A stretch of DNA of 64,000 bases from assembly GCF_035046485.1 (NCBI RefSeq), contig NC_085138.1, forward strand, positions 433,677,265-433,741,264. Direction: 5' to 3'. Positions 45,831 to 58,106 of the stretch are shown piece after piece. Each line of letters starts with the position of its first letter. The stretch's first letter is position 1. Source of the DNA: Aedes albopictus (Eukaryota > Arthropoda > Insecta > Diptera > Culicidae). The translations under genes were made by a program, and so were the position numbers. The notes below the pieces were generated by a model. That model was given only the letters and a program-made list of their open reading frames with translations, did no database searches and was not told where the DNA came from.

Positions 45831-48050
45831 CTCGTACCTATTCGGAGTTTTGTCAGGTGTTTTTTCGCGAATTCCTTCAGCAATTTCTAGAAAAATCTTT
45901 GGGAAAGTTCTTCTAGAATCGATACAAGAAATCCTCCAGCAACTTCCTCCTACAATGCCTTAAGGCGTTCCTTCGAGATTTCCATCAGGATTTTCACTCA
46001 GGTACTCATCTACTCGGGAATTACTTCAGAATTTCTTTCGGGTTTGATTGTTTTTGTTAATTTATGAGAGGAATTCTCCCGAATATGTCTACAGAAGTCC
46101 GTTTTGAATTCTTTTTTATATTTAGAAGTTTTTTCCTTCAATATTCTAAAAGACTTCATAAATTCTTGAGCTTATCAGGAATTCCTACAAGAAAATATGA
46201 TCTGCTCAGCTCAGACCATAAGCACCTTAATAGTTTTTTCCGAGAATTTTAATTCTCTTTTTTCCCAGAAGCACAGGTAATCCATCGATTTTCGCCAAAC
46301 ACTGCTCAAATTGATATTAGTTTATTGCTATGCTATAATAAGATTATTAGACACATTCTACCGTGACTTTACAACATTTTGCCTAATTACCTCCACTTTT
46401 CTTCTAACGGTTTTTATTTTTAAAAACCCTATGTTGAAGTTCATCCGTCAACAGTCGTTATAAGTTGTAGCAGTGAAAGGGTTTCGGAATTCCTTCAGCA
46501 TTTCCTACAGGAATTCGTGGAATTATATAAAGAGCTCCTTGGAGGGAACTTTAAACTTTTATTGGCAATTTTCGAATTATTTATGGAAAATTTTTAATTT
46601 ATTATGGGACGATTAATTGGCTGCCTTAAAAGTTTCTTCGGATTCATTCAGGGTTTTCTTCTGACATTCATTAAAGGCTTACTTCAGGAGATCCTTCAGA
46701 AGTTCCTCCGAAAAAATCTTCAGTGGCTCCTCCAAAAATACCTTCAGCAATTTCGCTGGAGTTTTCTTCATTTTTTTTTTGCGGAAAATTCTCAAATTCC
46801 CTCAGAAACTATTTCAGGACTTCCTCACGCAGTTAGTTTGGCACACTCTTCAGAGGTTCTTGTTCCTCCGGGAACTTCCTTCGACAATGCCTTCGAGTCT
46901 GTGTTCAGAAATTCTTTCAGAATTTTTTTCATCAATTCAATCAGGAGTTTCTCCAGGACTCGAAAATTTACTTCAGAAGTTCCTTCGGGATTTTTTTTTC
47001 ACAAATTCCTCCGATAACTCATCAAATTCCTTTCATAGTTCATCATGGAATTCGTTGAGGTGTTTCAGCGAGGATTTTTAGAGTTCTTCCAGCATTTCCT
47101 TCACGAATTCCTTCGGAACTTTTTTCCAGGAAATTTTTCCAGAAGTTCTTCAAAAAATTGCCTTAGAAATTCTTACGAAAATTGTTTCAGGTGTATCTCC
47201 GAAACTTTCTTCAGGAGTTTCTCAAATAAATCCCATAAGCTCTTCCTCCGATTTTTTTTCAGTAGTTTTTCCAAATATTCTTTCTGGAGTTTCTCCGGAT
47301 ATTTCCTTAAGAGTTTCTGTGAGATATTTTTTCAGGAGCTTCTCCATCATGTCTTTCATGAGTTCTTCTGAATAGTTACTCTGGAATTAAAATACACAGA
47401 AATAAAAACCAAAAAAAAAAAGTTACTCTGGAAATTTCTTAAACAGCTCAACTGAAAATTCCATGATAAATTTCACCGAGAATCCGTTTGAGAGTTTTCC
47501 GTTCAACATTCCCTTCGGGAGTTTCTCAAGAAGTTTAAGATTTTTTCCAAGAATTCCATTAGGAGTTCCTTCTAGATGTTTTACAGAATTTTTTTCAAAG
47601 GTTTCATCGATGATTTCCTCCAGGAGGTCCTCTTGGAAGTACCTGTAGAAAATTCTCCGGAATTTTCTTCGGAATTCTATCGAAAATTTCACTGGAAGTT
47701 TGATCATAGGTTCCTACGGATTCTTCCAGGACTGGTTTCAAATATTTTTTCGGGAGCTCCTTCGGAAAATTCTTCAAAAGTTCGTACGAAAATTAATTCA
47801 GGAGTTTCTCTGGAAATACCCTCAATACCCTAAAATTATTTAAGTAAATTAAAATCTGAGATTTCCTTCATGATTTATGTAGGAGGCCTTCCTCAATTTC
47901 TGCAGAAGTTCATTCGGGATTTTTCTCAGGAATTCTTTCAGGAGTTCATGCAAAGCTAACTTTATGAAGTCCTTCAAGACCTAATCCTGGAGCTTATCCT
48001 GCAATTTGTTGCAGAAATTTCTTCGGAATTTCCTCCGGGCATTCGCGAGA
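45831..48050. repeat. Degenerate 12-24 bp repeat tract
   Basis: TTCCTTCAGCAATTTC, TTCTCCAGGAGTTT and similar words, interrupted by about 220 bp of other DNA at 46255-46480. Frames such as 46604-47017 and 47045-47371 read FxxxLQxFLxxxF strings and are repeat products. Confidence 0.8.
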
Positions 48051-48950
48051 ACAGAACATTTGAGATGGTGACAAGGGGGTTTCCAGGAAGTTCCCAGAGG
48101 ACCCAAAAAGGAGGGGGTTCATTGCAGGGGGGGTTCCATGTGGCTTAGAGGCTCTTCAGGGAGTACCTAGAGATTACAGGGGTGTTCAAAGGAGGCTCAA
48201 GGGCGCTCCAGTCGGTTTTAGGAGCGTTTCAGGAGGACTCATGGACGCTTCCCAGAGGATTCCATAGGCATCTAAGAGGCGTTTCAGGGGGTTTTATGGG
48301 GATACCAGGAGATCTCATGGGCATTTCAAGAAGTCACATGAGATTTCAGGGGGTATCAGAAGATCTCAGAGTCATCTCAGGGGGATTAACCGAGTTTGCA
48401 GAGACCTCCAAGGGGATCCGACGGGGCCTTAAGGGCACTTCATGCAGTCTTTGGGGGTTCCTCAGGAGAGTCTCAGGATCGTTTCAAAAGGTATTAAAGG
48501 CGTTTCAGGGAGTCACATGCGCGTTTATGGTGATTTCAGTGTTGGTACCAGGAGATCTCCGGAGCGTTTCAGATGGCCCCAGGGGGTCACATGAGAACTC
48601 AGGGGCGTTTTTAGGGGGTCTCATTGTCATCTTAGGAGGTTTAAGAGGGAACCAAGGGGGCCTCAGAAATGCTGCAATGGATCTCAGGGGTTCCGTGAAA
48701 GTTCCAGAAAGTATCAAGGGCGTTTCAGGAGGTTCCAGGAGATTTCAAGGGTGTTTCCAGGTGTCCCAGAGAATTTTGTGGGTAGCATGTGGTTTCAGGG
48801 GCGTTTAAAAGGGTCTTTGGGTCATCTCATAGGGTTTTAAGGGGTACCAGGGTGCTAAAGGAGGTCTCATGGGGCGCTTCAGAGAGTCTCAGAGGATCTC
48901 AAGGATTTTCCATGGGGGCTCAGATACGCTTCAGAGTCTCAAGGGGTTCT
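48051..48950. repeat. G-rich degenerate repeat
   Basis: Units around TCAGGGGCGTTTCAGGGGGT, GGAGATCTCA and TCTCAGGGG. A 208-codon plus frame at 48182-48808 is stop-free because the repeat lacks TAA/TAG in that phase; it contains no domain. The same type of repeat fills 57366-58535. Confidence 0.8.
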
Positions 48951-49083
48951 CAGGAACTGGAAATGGACTGAAAATGAACTGGAAAAAATGGAAATGAACT
49001 AGAAATGAGCTGGAAATGAGCTGAAATGAAATAGAAATGAACTGGAAATGAGCTGGAAATGAGCTGAAAATGAACTGGAAACA

Positions 49084-49146
49084 GAATGGAAATAAAGTAG
49101 ACCAAACGCCATGTCATGCTTTAGTTGGTTTTCCACTTTTCGAAAT
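49084..49146. repeat. 60-bp module M, copy 2
   Basis: aaataaagtagaccaaacgc, catgtcatgctttagttgg, ttttccacttttcgaaatta; the best preserved together with copy 4. Confidence 0.75.
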
Positions 49147-50389
49147 TAACTGGAAATGAAATAGGAATGAATTGGAAATGCACTGGAAATTCACTTTAAA
49201 TGAACTGGAAATGGATTGGAACTGAACTATGAATGATCTGCAAATTAACTGGAAATGAACTGGTAATTAATCGGAAATGAAATGGAAACGGACTGGAAAT
49301 GGACGAGAAAAAAAGTGGATATAGACTAGAAATGAACTGGATATGAACAAAAAATGAACTGGAAGTAAACTGAAAAAAAAACTGGAAATGGACTGAAAAA
49401 GAACTGGAAATGGACTGGAAAAGAACTGAAATGGACTGGAAATGGACTGAAAATGAACAAGAAATGTACTGAAAATGAACTAGAAATGAACTGGTAATTT
49501 ATTGGAGTTAAACTGGAAATGAAGTGGAGTTGAACCGGAAATGAACTGGAAATTAACTGGAAATTGACTGGAAATGAACTGGAATTGAACTGAAAATCAA
49601 CTGGAATTTAACTGCAAATTAACTGGAAATAAACTGGAAATGGACTGGTAATGGATTGGGAATGGACGGGAAATGAACTGTTAACTGGACATTAACTTGA
49701 AAAAAGAGTGGAAAATAAAAAGAAATAAACTGGAAATAGACTGGAAATAGACTGGAAATGAACAAAAATTAACTAAAAATGAGCTGGGAATGACCTGGAA
49801 ATGGACTGGAAATGGATGAAAATGGACTTGAAATGGACTGGAAATGGCCTTGAAGTTGACTGGAAATGAACTGGAGATGGACTGAAAATTGACCGGAAAT
49901 GAACAGATTATTGTCAGTAAATGAACTATAAATGAACTGCAAATGAACTCAAAATGAGCTGGAAATAAATCGGAAACGAAATGAAAATGGACTGGAAATG
50001 AACTGGATATGAACTAAAACTAAACTGGAAATGAATGCAAAAAGAACTGGAAATGGACTGCAAATGAACTGGAAATGGACTGGAAATGAACTAAAAATCA
50101 ACTGGAAATGAACCGAAAATTAACTGGAGTTGAACCGAACATAAACTGAAAATTAACTGCAAATTGACTGGAAATGGACAATAAATTAACTGGAAATAGA
50201 CTGAAAATGAACTGGAAATCGACTGGAAATTAACTGAAAACTGGAAATCAACTAGAAATAGATTGGAATGGAACTGGAAATTAACTGGAAATGAACTGAA
50301 AATGGATATGAAAGAACTTGAAATGAAATGGAAATGCACTGTGAATAAACTGGAAATGAGCTAAAAATGAACTGGAAATGTACTGGAAA

Positions 50390-50449
50390 TAGAAATAAAA
50401 TAGACCATATGCCATGTCATGATTCGGTTGGTTTTCCACTTTTAGATAT
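50390..50449. repeat. 60-bp module M, copy 3
   Basis: aaataaaatagaccatatgc, catgtcatgattcggttgg, ttttccacttttagatatg. Slightly diverged at the 3' end. Confidence 0.75.
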
Positions 50450-50701
50450 GTACTGAAAATGAACTTTAAATCAATAGGAAATGAACAAGGAATGAACTGC
50501 AAAGGCACTGGAAAGTAACTGGAAGTGGACTGGAAATGAACTGGAAATGAACTGAAAATTAACTGGAGTTGATCTGGAAATGAACTGGATGTGGACTAGA
50601 AATGAACTGGAAATGGACTGGAAATGGGCTGAAATGGACTGGAAATAGACTGAAAATTAACTTGAAATGAACTGAAAATGAAATGGAAATGGACTGGAAA
50701 C

Positions 50702-50766
50702 GGAATGGAAATAAAATAGAACAAATGCCATGTCATGCTTTAGTAGTTTTCCACTTTTCGAAATTA
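50702..50766. repeat. 60-bp module M, copy 4
   Basis: aaataaaatagaacaaatgc, catgtcatgctttagtagt, tttccacttttcgaaattaa, followed at once by ACTGGAAATGAACTGG units. Confidence 0.75.
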
Positions 50767-50814
50767 ACTGGAAATGAACTGGAAATTAACAGGAAATGAA
50801 CTAGGAATGAACTG

Positions 50815-51978
50815 CCCAAGTAACCATGACGCTTTATATAGAGCAATATTTTCGCTTTATAGTGTATTATATGACATGCGATATAAAGTTGTTTTGTCAT
50901 ATAGGCACCATTAAAGTAGGTTTAAAGTCGAAAGTGGCGCTACTATTGTTGATTTACAGCAAGCTTTACTGTGGTGATTGCTAAAGCATATAAAATGCTT
51001 GTACCTTATAGCTAATGCAATCAAATCGCATGGAATGCACACTTAATGCATCATGTCAAAAAAAGAAAAAAAGTATGTTTATCATTTTTCTATCTATTTT
51101 TATCTTCCGATACTCTCACTTTGATGTTTTTTATTGTATTTCGGGAATTAAACCTAGACTGCTGAAACTGACCACGATGAAACTCGGACGCGCTAATGCT
51201 GTGTGCTACGATACCATGTATTTTGCACCTGGAAAAATGTGCAACATAAAGTAAAGTATACTTAGCTAGTGCCTTATTGAGTTGTGTTTTCAGCAACTCT
51301 AAAAATGTGCCGGGGTCTGAATCAGTTATGTTACTCTCGAATATAAATTCGTCTGTGTTGATTCTGCTTTTTTTTGTTTTCATATGTGCTCACTTCCACC
51401 TAAAATACAATAAATAAGAAACAATACAAACAGCGCTTCAATTCTTCCTTTTATGAAATCGGGTTAAACAAGGAAACCGATACCCCACATAATTTTTATT
51501 CCCTCAGCATCTGATTATTTTCGTGTCCCAACCAGAAACCCAAAAAACCATACATAATATAAATTTTCACACAGCAACATCAGAGCATGATAATCTAAGT
51601 GCTCCGCAGCAATCCATGAAAATTTTGGTTTGTTTTAAATGGTTCTGTTTCCAAAAGCGTTTTACAGTTTTTTTTTTCGAACTGAGCGATATTTTTCTGT
51701 TTACAACGATGGAAGCTTTAGTAAAGGCACATATAAAGTAATAAATGCTTGCATTATTGATTGCTATAAAGCTTTTAACATGGTAATGCAATGAAGCATT
51801 TAACAACGGCTCTATAGAACTATACAGAACTGTCAAAATCTCGTAATGCTTCAATGCTTTCATAATGTAGATTAAACGCTTCATTACTTGACAGATGTAA
51901 AATAAAAGTTATGTTGCATTAGCTAAACTATAATACGATGGAATTCATGTTATGATATAATGCTTGTGGTTACTTGGG
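50815..51978. mobile_element. Element of family D, copy D2 (1164 bp)
   Basis: Ends CCCAAGTAACCATGAC and (inward) CCCAAGTAACCACAAG, with TG on both sides (50813-50814, 51979-51980). Only the outer 12 bp or so and scattered internal words match D1. A minus frame of 97 codons at 51090-51383 inside it has a normal amino-acid mix but no recognised domain; it may be a remnant of captured or transposase sequence. D2 is the longest family member here. Confidence 0.75.
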
Positions 51979-53125
51979 TGAGAGCTAGACTAAGAATGAA
52001 CTGGAAATGCACTGGAAATTCACTGGAACTGAACTATAAATGAACTGCAAATGAACTGGAAATGAACTGGTAATTACTCGGAAATGCAATGGAAATGGAA
52101 GAGAAAAAAAGTGGATACAGACTGGAAATGAACTGGACATGAACAAAAAAATTAACTGGAAATGACCTGAAAAAGAACTGGAAATGGCCTGGGAAAGAAC
52201 TGGAATTGAACTGGAAATGAACTAGAAATGAACTGGAAATTTACTGAAGTTGAACTGGAAATGAAGTGGAGATGAACCGGAAATGAACTGGAAAATGAGT
52301 GGAAATAAACTAGAAATAGACTGGAAATGGACTGGAAATGAACTGGAAACGAACTGAAAATCAATTGGAAATTAACTGGAAATAAACTGGGAATGAACTG
52401 GAAATGAACTGGAAATGGTCTAATAATGGATTGGAAATGGACTGGAAATGAACTGTATACTGGACATCAACTGGAAATAGATTGGAAAATAACAGGAAAT
52501 AAACTGGAAATTGACTGGAAACGAACTAAAAATGAACTGGAAATGACCTGAAAATGGACTGGAAATGGACTTAAAGTTGACTGAAATGAAATGGAAATTG
52601 ATCGTGAACGAACTAAAAATGAGCTTAAAAATGAACTAGAAGTGAACTAGAAATTAACTGCAAATTGATTGGAAATGCACTGGAAATTAACTGGAAAAAG
52701 ACTGGAAATGAACTAGAAATTAACTGGAAATGGACTGGAAATGATATGGAAATTAACTTGAAATTAACTGGAAATGAACTGGGAATGAACTGGAAATGAA
52801 CTGGAAATGGACTGGAAATGGACTGGTAATAGATTATTAATGAACTGGAAATGAACTGTAAACTGGACATTAACTAGAAATAGATTGGAAAATAACAGGC
52901 GATAAACTGGAAATGGACTGGAAATTAACTAAAAATGAACTAAAAATGAACTAAAAATGAACTAAAAATGAACTAAAATGAACTGGAAATGGACTGGAAG
53001 TGGACTTGAAATGGACTGGAAATGCACTGCAGATGGACTTGAAGTTGACTCGAAATGAACTAGAAATGGACCGTGAATGAACTAAAAATAAGCTTAAAAA
53101 TGAACTGGAAATAAACTAAACTGAA

Positions 53126-54946
53126 AAAGATTTTGAATGATTAACTCCAACAAATATTTGGTTTCGAGAATTTTTCAGATTTTAGCCACTGTGTTCCTTA
53201 CTATGTGCAGTATTGGGGCAGAGCAATGAATGGTTTTTACTTCGATGATGCACAACAATTCCATTGAACGGCTAAATCGATTCCCAGTATGATACCGATG
53301 GAGCCGCGGAATTTTCGCCAAATCGACGATATTGTTGACGGGAATGTCTCTATCTGCTCGGTGTGTTGTATCGGAATGTCGTGCTATGATTTGGATGTGA
53401 TCCAGTTAGACCAGTTTTCCGAGAAATCCTCATATTATTACACCGTTTGGCTCATCAAGTGACACAGCTTCCGTCGTCTAAGCTAACCACCGACCATCAT
53501 CCATTCACATTCTTGTCCCGCACTCTTCCAACAGAGGTATTCCCATGTAAATGAATAATTTCAGCTGTGTGTATCATGATGAATATTCATTCGCCGTCGT
53601 ATCGATCTGTGGGAATTCATCGGCAATGTATTCAAATCCTTCCTTCCGATATAGGTACCTACACATCCCGGTGGAGATAGAAACGATCCGGATGCACGCT
53701 GCTGACTGTGCTGTTTCCTGAAGCCGGTGAGCGTCGGAGCATCCTGATGTCGAAGCGGAACCACACACACGTGATCCTACACATAGATTTAATCCGGGAC
53801 TTTCTCGGTCGGCCTCTTCCCCATTTCCCAAGGGGGATATTTTGCTCCGCCTGGGTGAACTTTTGTGCTGGAGTGGTTAATCAAACATATGTGAACATTG
53901 GTTTCGACACGTGTTCTAGTCCCGATTGTGGGCTACACGGGTCATATGGATGCGGCTCGAAGAAATCAAACTTTATTGGTCGGATCAATTAGATTTGCGC
54001 TTGTTTGTCTTGTTTGTTGCTTTAATAAATTTTGCTCCCAAGAAACGAGACGGAACTTGTTTGCCGTTGGTATTCCATGTGTCTTCAAAACGGGCGGAGA
54101 ATTCGTGCCGACAAAACATCCGATCGAGATTCCATTAGCCAGAGATGGAAGATGGAACTTGGCTAACATGGCTGCTTCTGCTGCTGCTGCTTCCGATGGA
54201 AGAATGATAAATAATTATGAAATGAAATATAATTGCAAAATATGGTCCGCAGGACCGGCTCTCAGGAATGTTTCTTTGTCCTCTCGAGGGCATGTTTCCT
54301 GCTTGGAAATGTCACTCAGAATGATAATTGGAATTTCGTCTTCGAAAGGGTATGCTTAATGTTTCGTTCCTGTGGTACAAAGCCGCATGACAATGATGAC
54401 GACGACGACGACGGCTTCCCAACTTGGTGTTCGTTTCATCAGAGCAGCAGAAAAGACGAAGTCTGGCACATTGAGTCAACTTCTAGTAAAAAGCCAATAA
54501 ATTACCTCACTTTGGAGTCGGGAGCAGCCACCAGATTCACTCCCCATCGAACTGCGAAATATTTGCTATCAATTACGTTGTTTGAATGCCAATTTTCCGG
54601 CTCTGTAAACTTTTAATTACTTCCGCTCCTCCGCAGGCCATCCAGAGAGGACACGTTTTGGAAGCTGGGCGCTGCTGCACCAGTTGACAGCCGACCCACT
54701 CTTGCGTCGTTGGGCCGCGACACCGGCAAAGTCGCGCTTGACGTCGACGCCGCTCTAGCATCAGCGTATTTCAATTACAGCACGCAGAAAAACTTAAAAT
54801 TATTGCATTCATATTCAGGCAGAAATTTAATTAAAAATGCATAAATTTCCCTGCCATAAATAATGAATAAACAGGGAGAGTGGGGATCGGCCGCCACTCC
54901 AAGGACTAACACAGCGGTTCTCAACTATATGTTCATCTGCTAGCAA
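53126..54946. other. Unassigned DNA
   Basis: A plus frame at 53898-54359 (153 codons) and two others overlap but show no domain or splice pattern. Short trinucleotide runs occur (gctgctgctgcttcc near 54176, gatgacgacgacgacgac near 54397). A host gene flank is possible, but I see no exon that I can support. Confidence 0.4.
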
Positions 54947-54948
54947 TA

Positions 54949-55138
54949 CAGTCAGGTTTTTTTTACGCGGGGGATACGTACCGCGTAAAAAAACTCAGTT
55001 CAAAATTCAAAAAACCGCGTAAAAAAGTCTCACCATTTCTCGACGAATCATGCAAAAATAAGACGATGATTTTTTTTGTATGGAGTTTCCATTTACGCGG
55101 TCGCGTAAATGAAAACCGCATAAAAAAAGACCTGACTG
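54949..55138. mobile_element. 190-bp TA-flanked MITE (pogo-like ends)
   Basis: Ends CAGTCAGGTTTTTTTTACGC and (inward) CAGTCAGGTCTTTTTTTATG, TA at 54947-54948 and 55139-55140. The words CGCGTAAA / TTTACGCG are repeated four times or so inside, so the element is internally self-complementary. CAGT start plus TA duplication suggest pogo/Tigger mobilisation. Confidence 0.85.
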
Positions 55139-55349
55139 TACAGTATGATTCCTATAATAGGATAGTTGGCTAAGAACCGATGAGAAAGAAATACTTTACA
55201 GCACATCTAAATAAAATGTTTATAAAAATGATATATTGTACGACGTGAAACCAACTACATTTACAGTGTGTTGATATGTAAATTTACCCGCTTCATTCCC
55301 AATTCATTATGATTATTTCGACGCGGAATATGATCCCATTGTTTCCTAT

Positions 55350-57005
55350 TGAAAATGATTCTAATCGGTCCAGCCGTTCCGGAGTTATGACCATTTAGGT
55401 GTTTTGGACCGGTACCCCAGGAAGGGGCCAGATATAAAAATGTTACAAACCCATGCATGCGACCCATCAAGCCACAGCATTTTCGATTAATCAGGAATAA
55501 ATAGTCTCAGACACTATGTGAACTGGTAGTGTTTCGGAACCGGTTCCGGGTGTCCCGCCGGAAGTGACCATGTATAAAAGTAAACCTAACCCATGCAGGC
55601 GACACATCAAACCGCCGCTCTTTAGATAACCTCATAAAAGGTTAGTAGGAAGATTGTCTCAGACCATATCTGAACCGCTAGTGTTCCGGAACCGGTTCCG
55701 AGTGTTCCACCGGAAGTGGCCAAATATGAAAGTGAACAGAACTCATGCATGCGACACATCAAATCGCGGTTTTTATATAACCTGATGAACGGTGAGCAGG
55801 AAAATAGTTTAAGACCATATCTCAACCACTAGTGTTTCGGAACCGGTTCCGGTTGTCCCGCTTGAAGTGGCCAAATTAAAAAGTGAGCAGAACCCATGCA
55901 CGCGACACATCAAATTACTGCTTTTTCTGTGATCTGATGAACGGTTAGTCTGTAAATAGTCTCAGACTATATCTGAACCAGAAGTGTTTCGGAACCGGTT
56001 CCGGGTGTCCCACCGGAAGTGGTTATATATAAAATTGAACCAAACCCATTGCACGTGACACATCTAATAGCGGCTTTTTCTTCTACTTTATGACTCAACG
56101 TTCACATTGCAACTTGGCCTGCCTCTGTTCAAGTTAGTGTTCTTTGAGCACTTTTTCAGTTATTAATTAAAGGGCTTTCTTTGCCTACCATTGCATGAAT
56201 TTGTATATTGTGAGGCAATATATGCCCAGGGATATGAGAAAATGTTCCCAACTGGAACGGAAATCGAACCCGCTATCTCTGGATTGGTGATCCATAGTCA
56301 ACTACTAGTTTCAGTGAAGACTCCTAGCGGCTTTTTCTGTGATCTGATATATGGTAAGCAGGAAAATAGTCTTAGACCATATCTGAACCAGTAGTGTTCT
56401 GGGTGTCTCGCCAAAAGTGGCTGAATGTAAAAGAGAACCAACCCATTATTTGCGACACAGCAAATGGCTGTTTAGATAAACTGATGAGAGATTAACAAGA
56501 AAAATAAAATTTAGATCATATTTAGGAGAACTAGTAGTGTCCCGGAATTGGTTTCGGGTGACCATCCGGAAGTGGTCAAATGTAGATGAGAACCAAATCC
56601 ATGCATGCGACACATCAAGTCGCGGCTTTTCCGGTGACCTGTTGAACGGTTTTCTAGAAAACAGTCTCCAATTGCGTTTAAGTCCACCGCTGGTAGTGTT
56701 CCAAAACCGGTTTCGCGTGACCCGCCAGAATTGGTAAAATGTAAAAATGAATCATGTAAGTGTTCCGGAACCGGTTCCAAGTGTATCACCAGACGTGACC
56801 CAATATAAATGTGAACCAAACCCATGCTTGTGGTACATCAAATCGCTTTTTTTGTCAGTAGCCTGATGCACGGATAATAATAAAATAGGCACAGTCCACA
56901 TAAGCTAGTACCGGTAGTGTTATTAGTTCCGGGTGTCCCGCCAGAAGTGGTCAAATATTATAGTGAATCAAACCCATACATGCGATAAATAAAATTGCTA
57001 CTTTT
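55350..57005. repeat. Tandem array of about 152-bp units with GGAACCGGTTCC core
   Basis: The core starts at 55536, 55688, 55839 and 55991, steps of 152, 151 and 152 bp. Units are also recognisable near 55400, 56395, 56540, 56700, 56765 and 56930 with deletions and drift. Each unit reads roughly: core, tgtcccgccggaagtggcc, aaacccatgcatgcgacaca, catcaaatcgcggctttttc, tctcagaccatatctgaacc. Minus-strand frames of 67-104 codons across it are repeat products. A SINE interrupts it at 56082-56324. Confidence 0.9.
56082..56324 (-). mobile_element. tRNA-derived SINE (Feilai-like architecture), 14-bp TSD
   Basis: Read on the minus strand: a tRNA-like head with B box GGGTTCGATTTCC, the body gggaacattttctcatatcc, acaatatacaaattcatgca, atggtaggcaaagaaagccc, and a 3' end ataaagtagaagaaa. 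The target duplication TAGCGGCTTTTTCT is perfect (56068-56081 and 56325-56338). A tRNA-related head, conserved body and trinucleotide-type tail fit the published description of Feilai of Aedes aegypti; the name is from memory and unverified. Confidence 0.85.
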
Positions 57006-57020
57006 CTAAGCACACTAAAA

Positions 57021-57077
57021 CCTCTTTTTATGCATGTTATTTTTATGCACTATTTTTATGCCCTGCATAAAAAGAGG
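57021..57077. mobile_element. 57-bp hairpin, possible mini-MITE
   Basis: CCTCTTTTTATGCATG on the left and CTGCATAAAAAGAGG on the right pair around a short AT loop. Too small to classify; the ends resemble pogo-type TIRs. Confidence 0.5.
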
Positions 57078-57196
57078 GAAAGCTACTCAGAACCAATATT
57101 GTGCATAAGAATATTTAACAATGACGAGAACTATTGTAACAGTGGCCAAGGGATGCTAACAGGGGAGAGCACAGGAAGGTCACAGGTACGATTTTG

Positions 57197-57363
57197 CCCA
57201 AGCAACACACATGTTATAATAGAGTTACGACAGCGCATGTTTTGGTTGTATAGAAGTTTAATTTACGTAATTCTAACATTGTGTTTAAATAACGTAAAAT
57301 AAACTTCTATACAACTAAAACTTGCGCTGTCGTAACCTTTATATAACATGTGTGTTGCTTGGG
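57197..57363. mobile_element. MITE family D, copy D3 (167 bp palindrome)
   Basis: Ends CCCAAGCAACACACATGTTA and (inward) CCCAAGCAACACACATGTTA. Arms pair almost throughout (gttacgacagcgca, ttgtatagaagtttattt). TG on both sides (57195-57196, 57364-57365). A relative of D1/D2 with a CCCAAGCAAC terminus. Confidence 0.85.
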
Positions 57364-57604
57364 TGGGTGTACATGGGGTCCTTAAGGGGCTTTCGAAATC
57401 ATTCCAGGAGGCCACAGAGCATTTTATCAGAAGCGTTACAAAGGCGTTTGTAGGGGTTTTGGTTTAGGGAGATTTTTGGAGGCAATACAGGATGTTTCAG
57501 ACCATTTTCGGCGTGATTCAGAGGCATAACGGAAGCGTTACGGAGGAGTTTTCGGGGGTTTCGGATCTTTCCAGGTGCGTTCCATGGGGTCCGAGAAGGC
57601 TTAA

Positions 57605-57719
57605 CCTTCCAGGACGCGCGCCATCAAGCAACCGAAACTGCACCGCGCTCGCGCTGTATACGAAAAGCGAGGTTTTTTGGTAGTGTTGTACTTTTTACAA
57701 CAGCGCGCGCGCTGAAGGG
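57605..57719. mobile_element. TTAA-flanked MITE, copy 1 (piggyBac-like)
   Basis: TTAA at 57601-57604 and 57720-57723; ends CCTTCCAGGACGCGCG and (inward) CCCTTCAGCGCGCGCG. The neighbouring repeat unit at 57846-57880 reads ggaggcttaagggggatttc with a single TTAA, giving an empty site. Same family as 14372-14483. Confidence 0.9.
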
Positions 57720-58106
57720 TTAAGGGGGATTTTGGAGCCATTTCCGGACGATTCAGACCATTTTCTGCGTGATTCAGAGGCATTACTTAAGCGTTACGAG
57801 GAGTTTTCGGGAGGTTCGGAGCTTCTCAGGTGCGTTACATGGGGTCCGAGGAGGCTTAAGGGGGATTTCGGAGGCATTTCCGGACGTTTCAGAGCATTTT
57901 CGGTGAGATTCAAGGGCGTTACTTAAGCGTTACGAGGAGTTTCCGGGGGTTCGGAGCCTCTCAGGTGCGTTACATGGGGTTTAAGGAAGATTTAGGATTT
58001 TTGGGTCCGAGGGGATTTTGGACGTTTCAGAGCATTTTTGGTGGGATTCAGAGGTGTTACTTAACCGTTACGAGGAGTTTGAGGGGGGTTTTGGGCCTCT
58101 CAGAGA

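Larger units (their letters stand above)
48951..53125. repeat. 11-bp satellite ACTGGAAATGA, field 2
   Basis: Same units and variants as field 1. It includes three copies of module M and is interrupted by D2 (50815-51978). Minus-strand frames give FPVHFQFISSS-like strings. It joins directly to the G-rich repeat at 48950 without a spacer. Confidence 0.93.

Noticed and set aside
48182..48808. 208-codon plus frame in G-rich DNA
   Set aside because: The G-rich degenerate repeat is stop-poor; no domain, start context or splice signal.
55350..57005. CRISPR-like regular spacing
   Set aside because: Whole 152-bp units repeat, with no unique spacers and no cas genes; the genome is eukaryotic.
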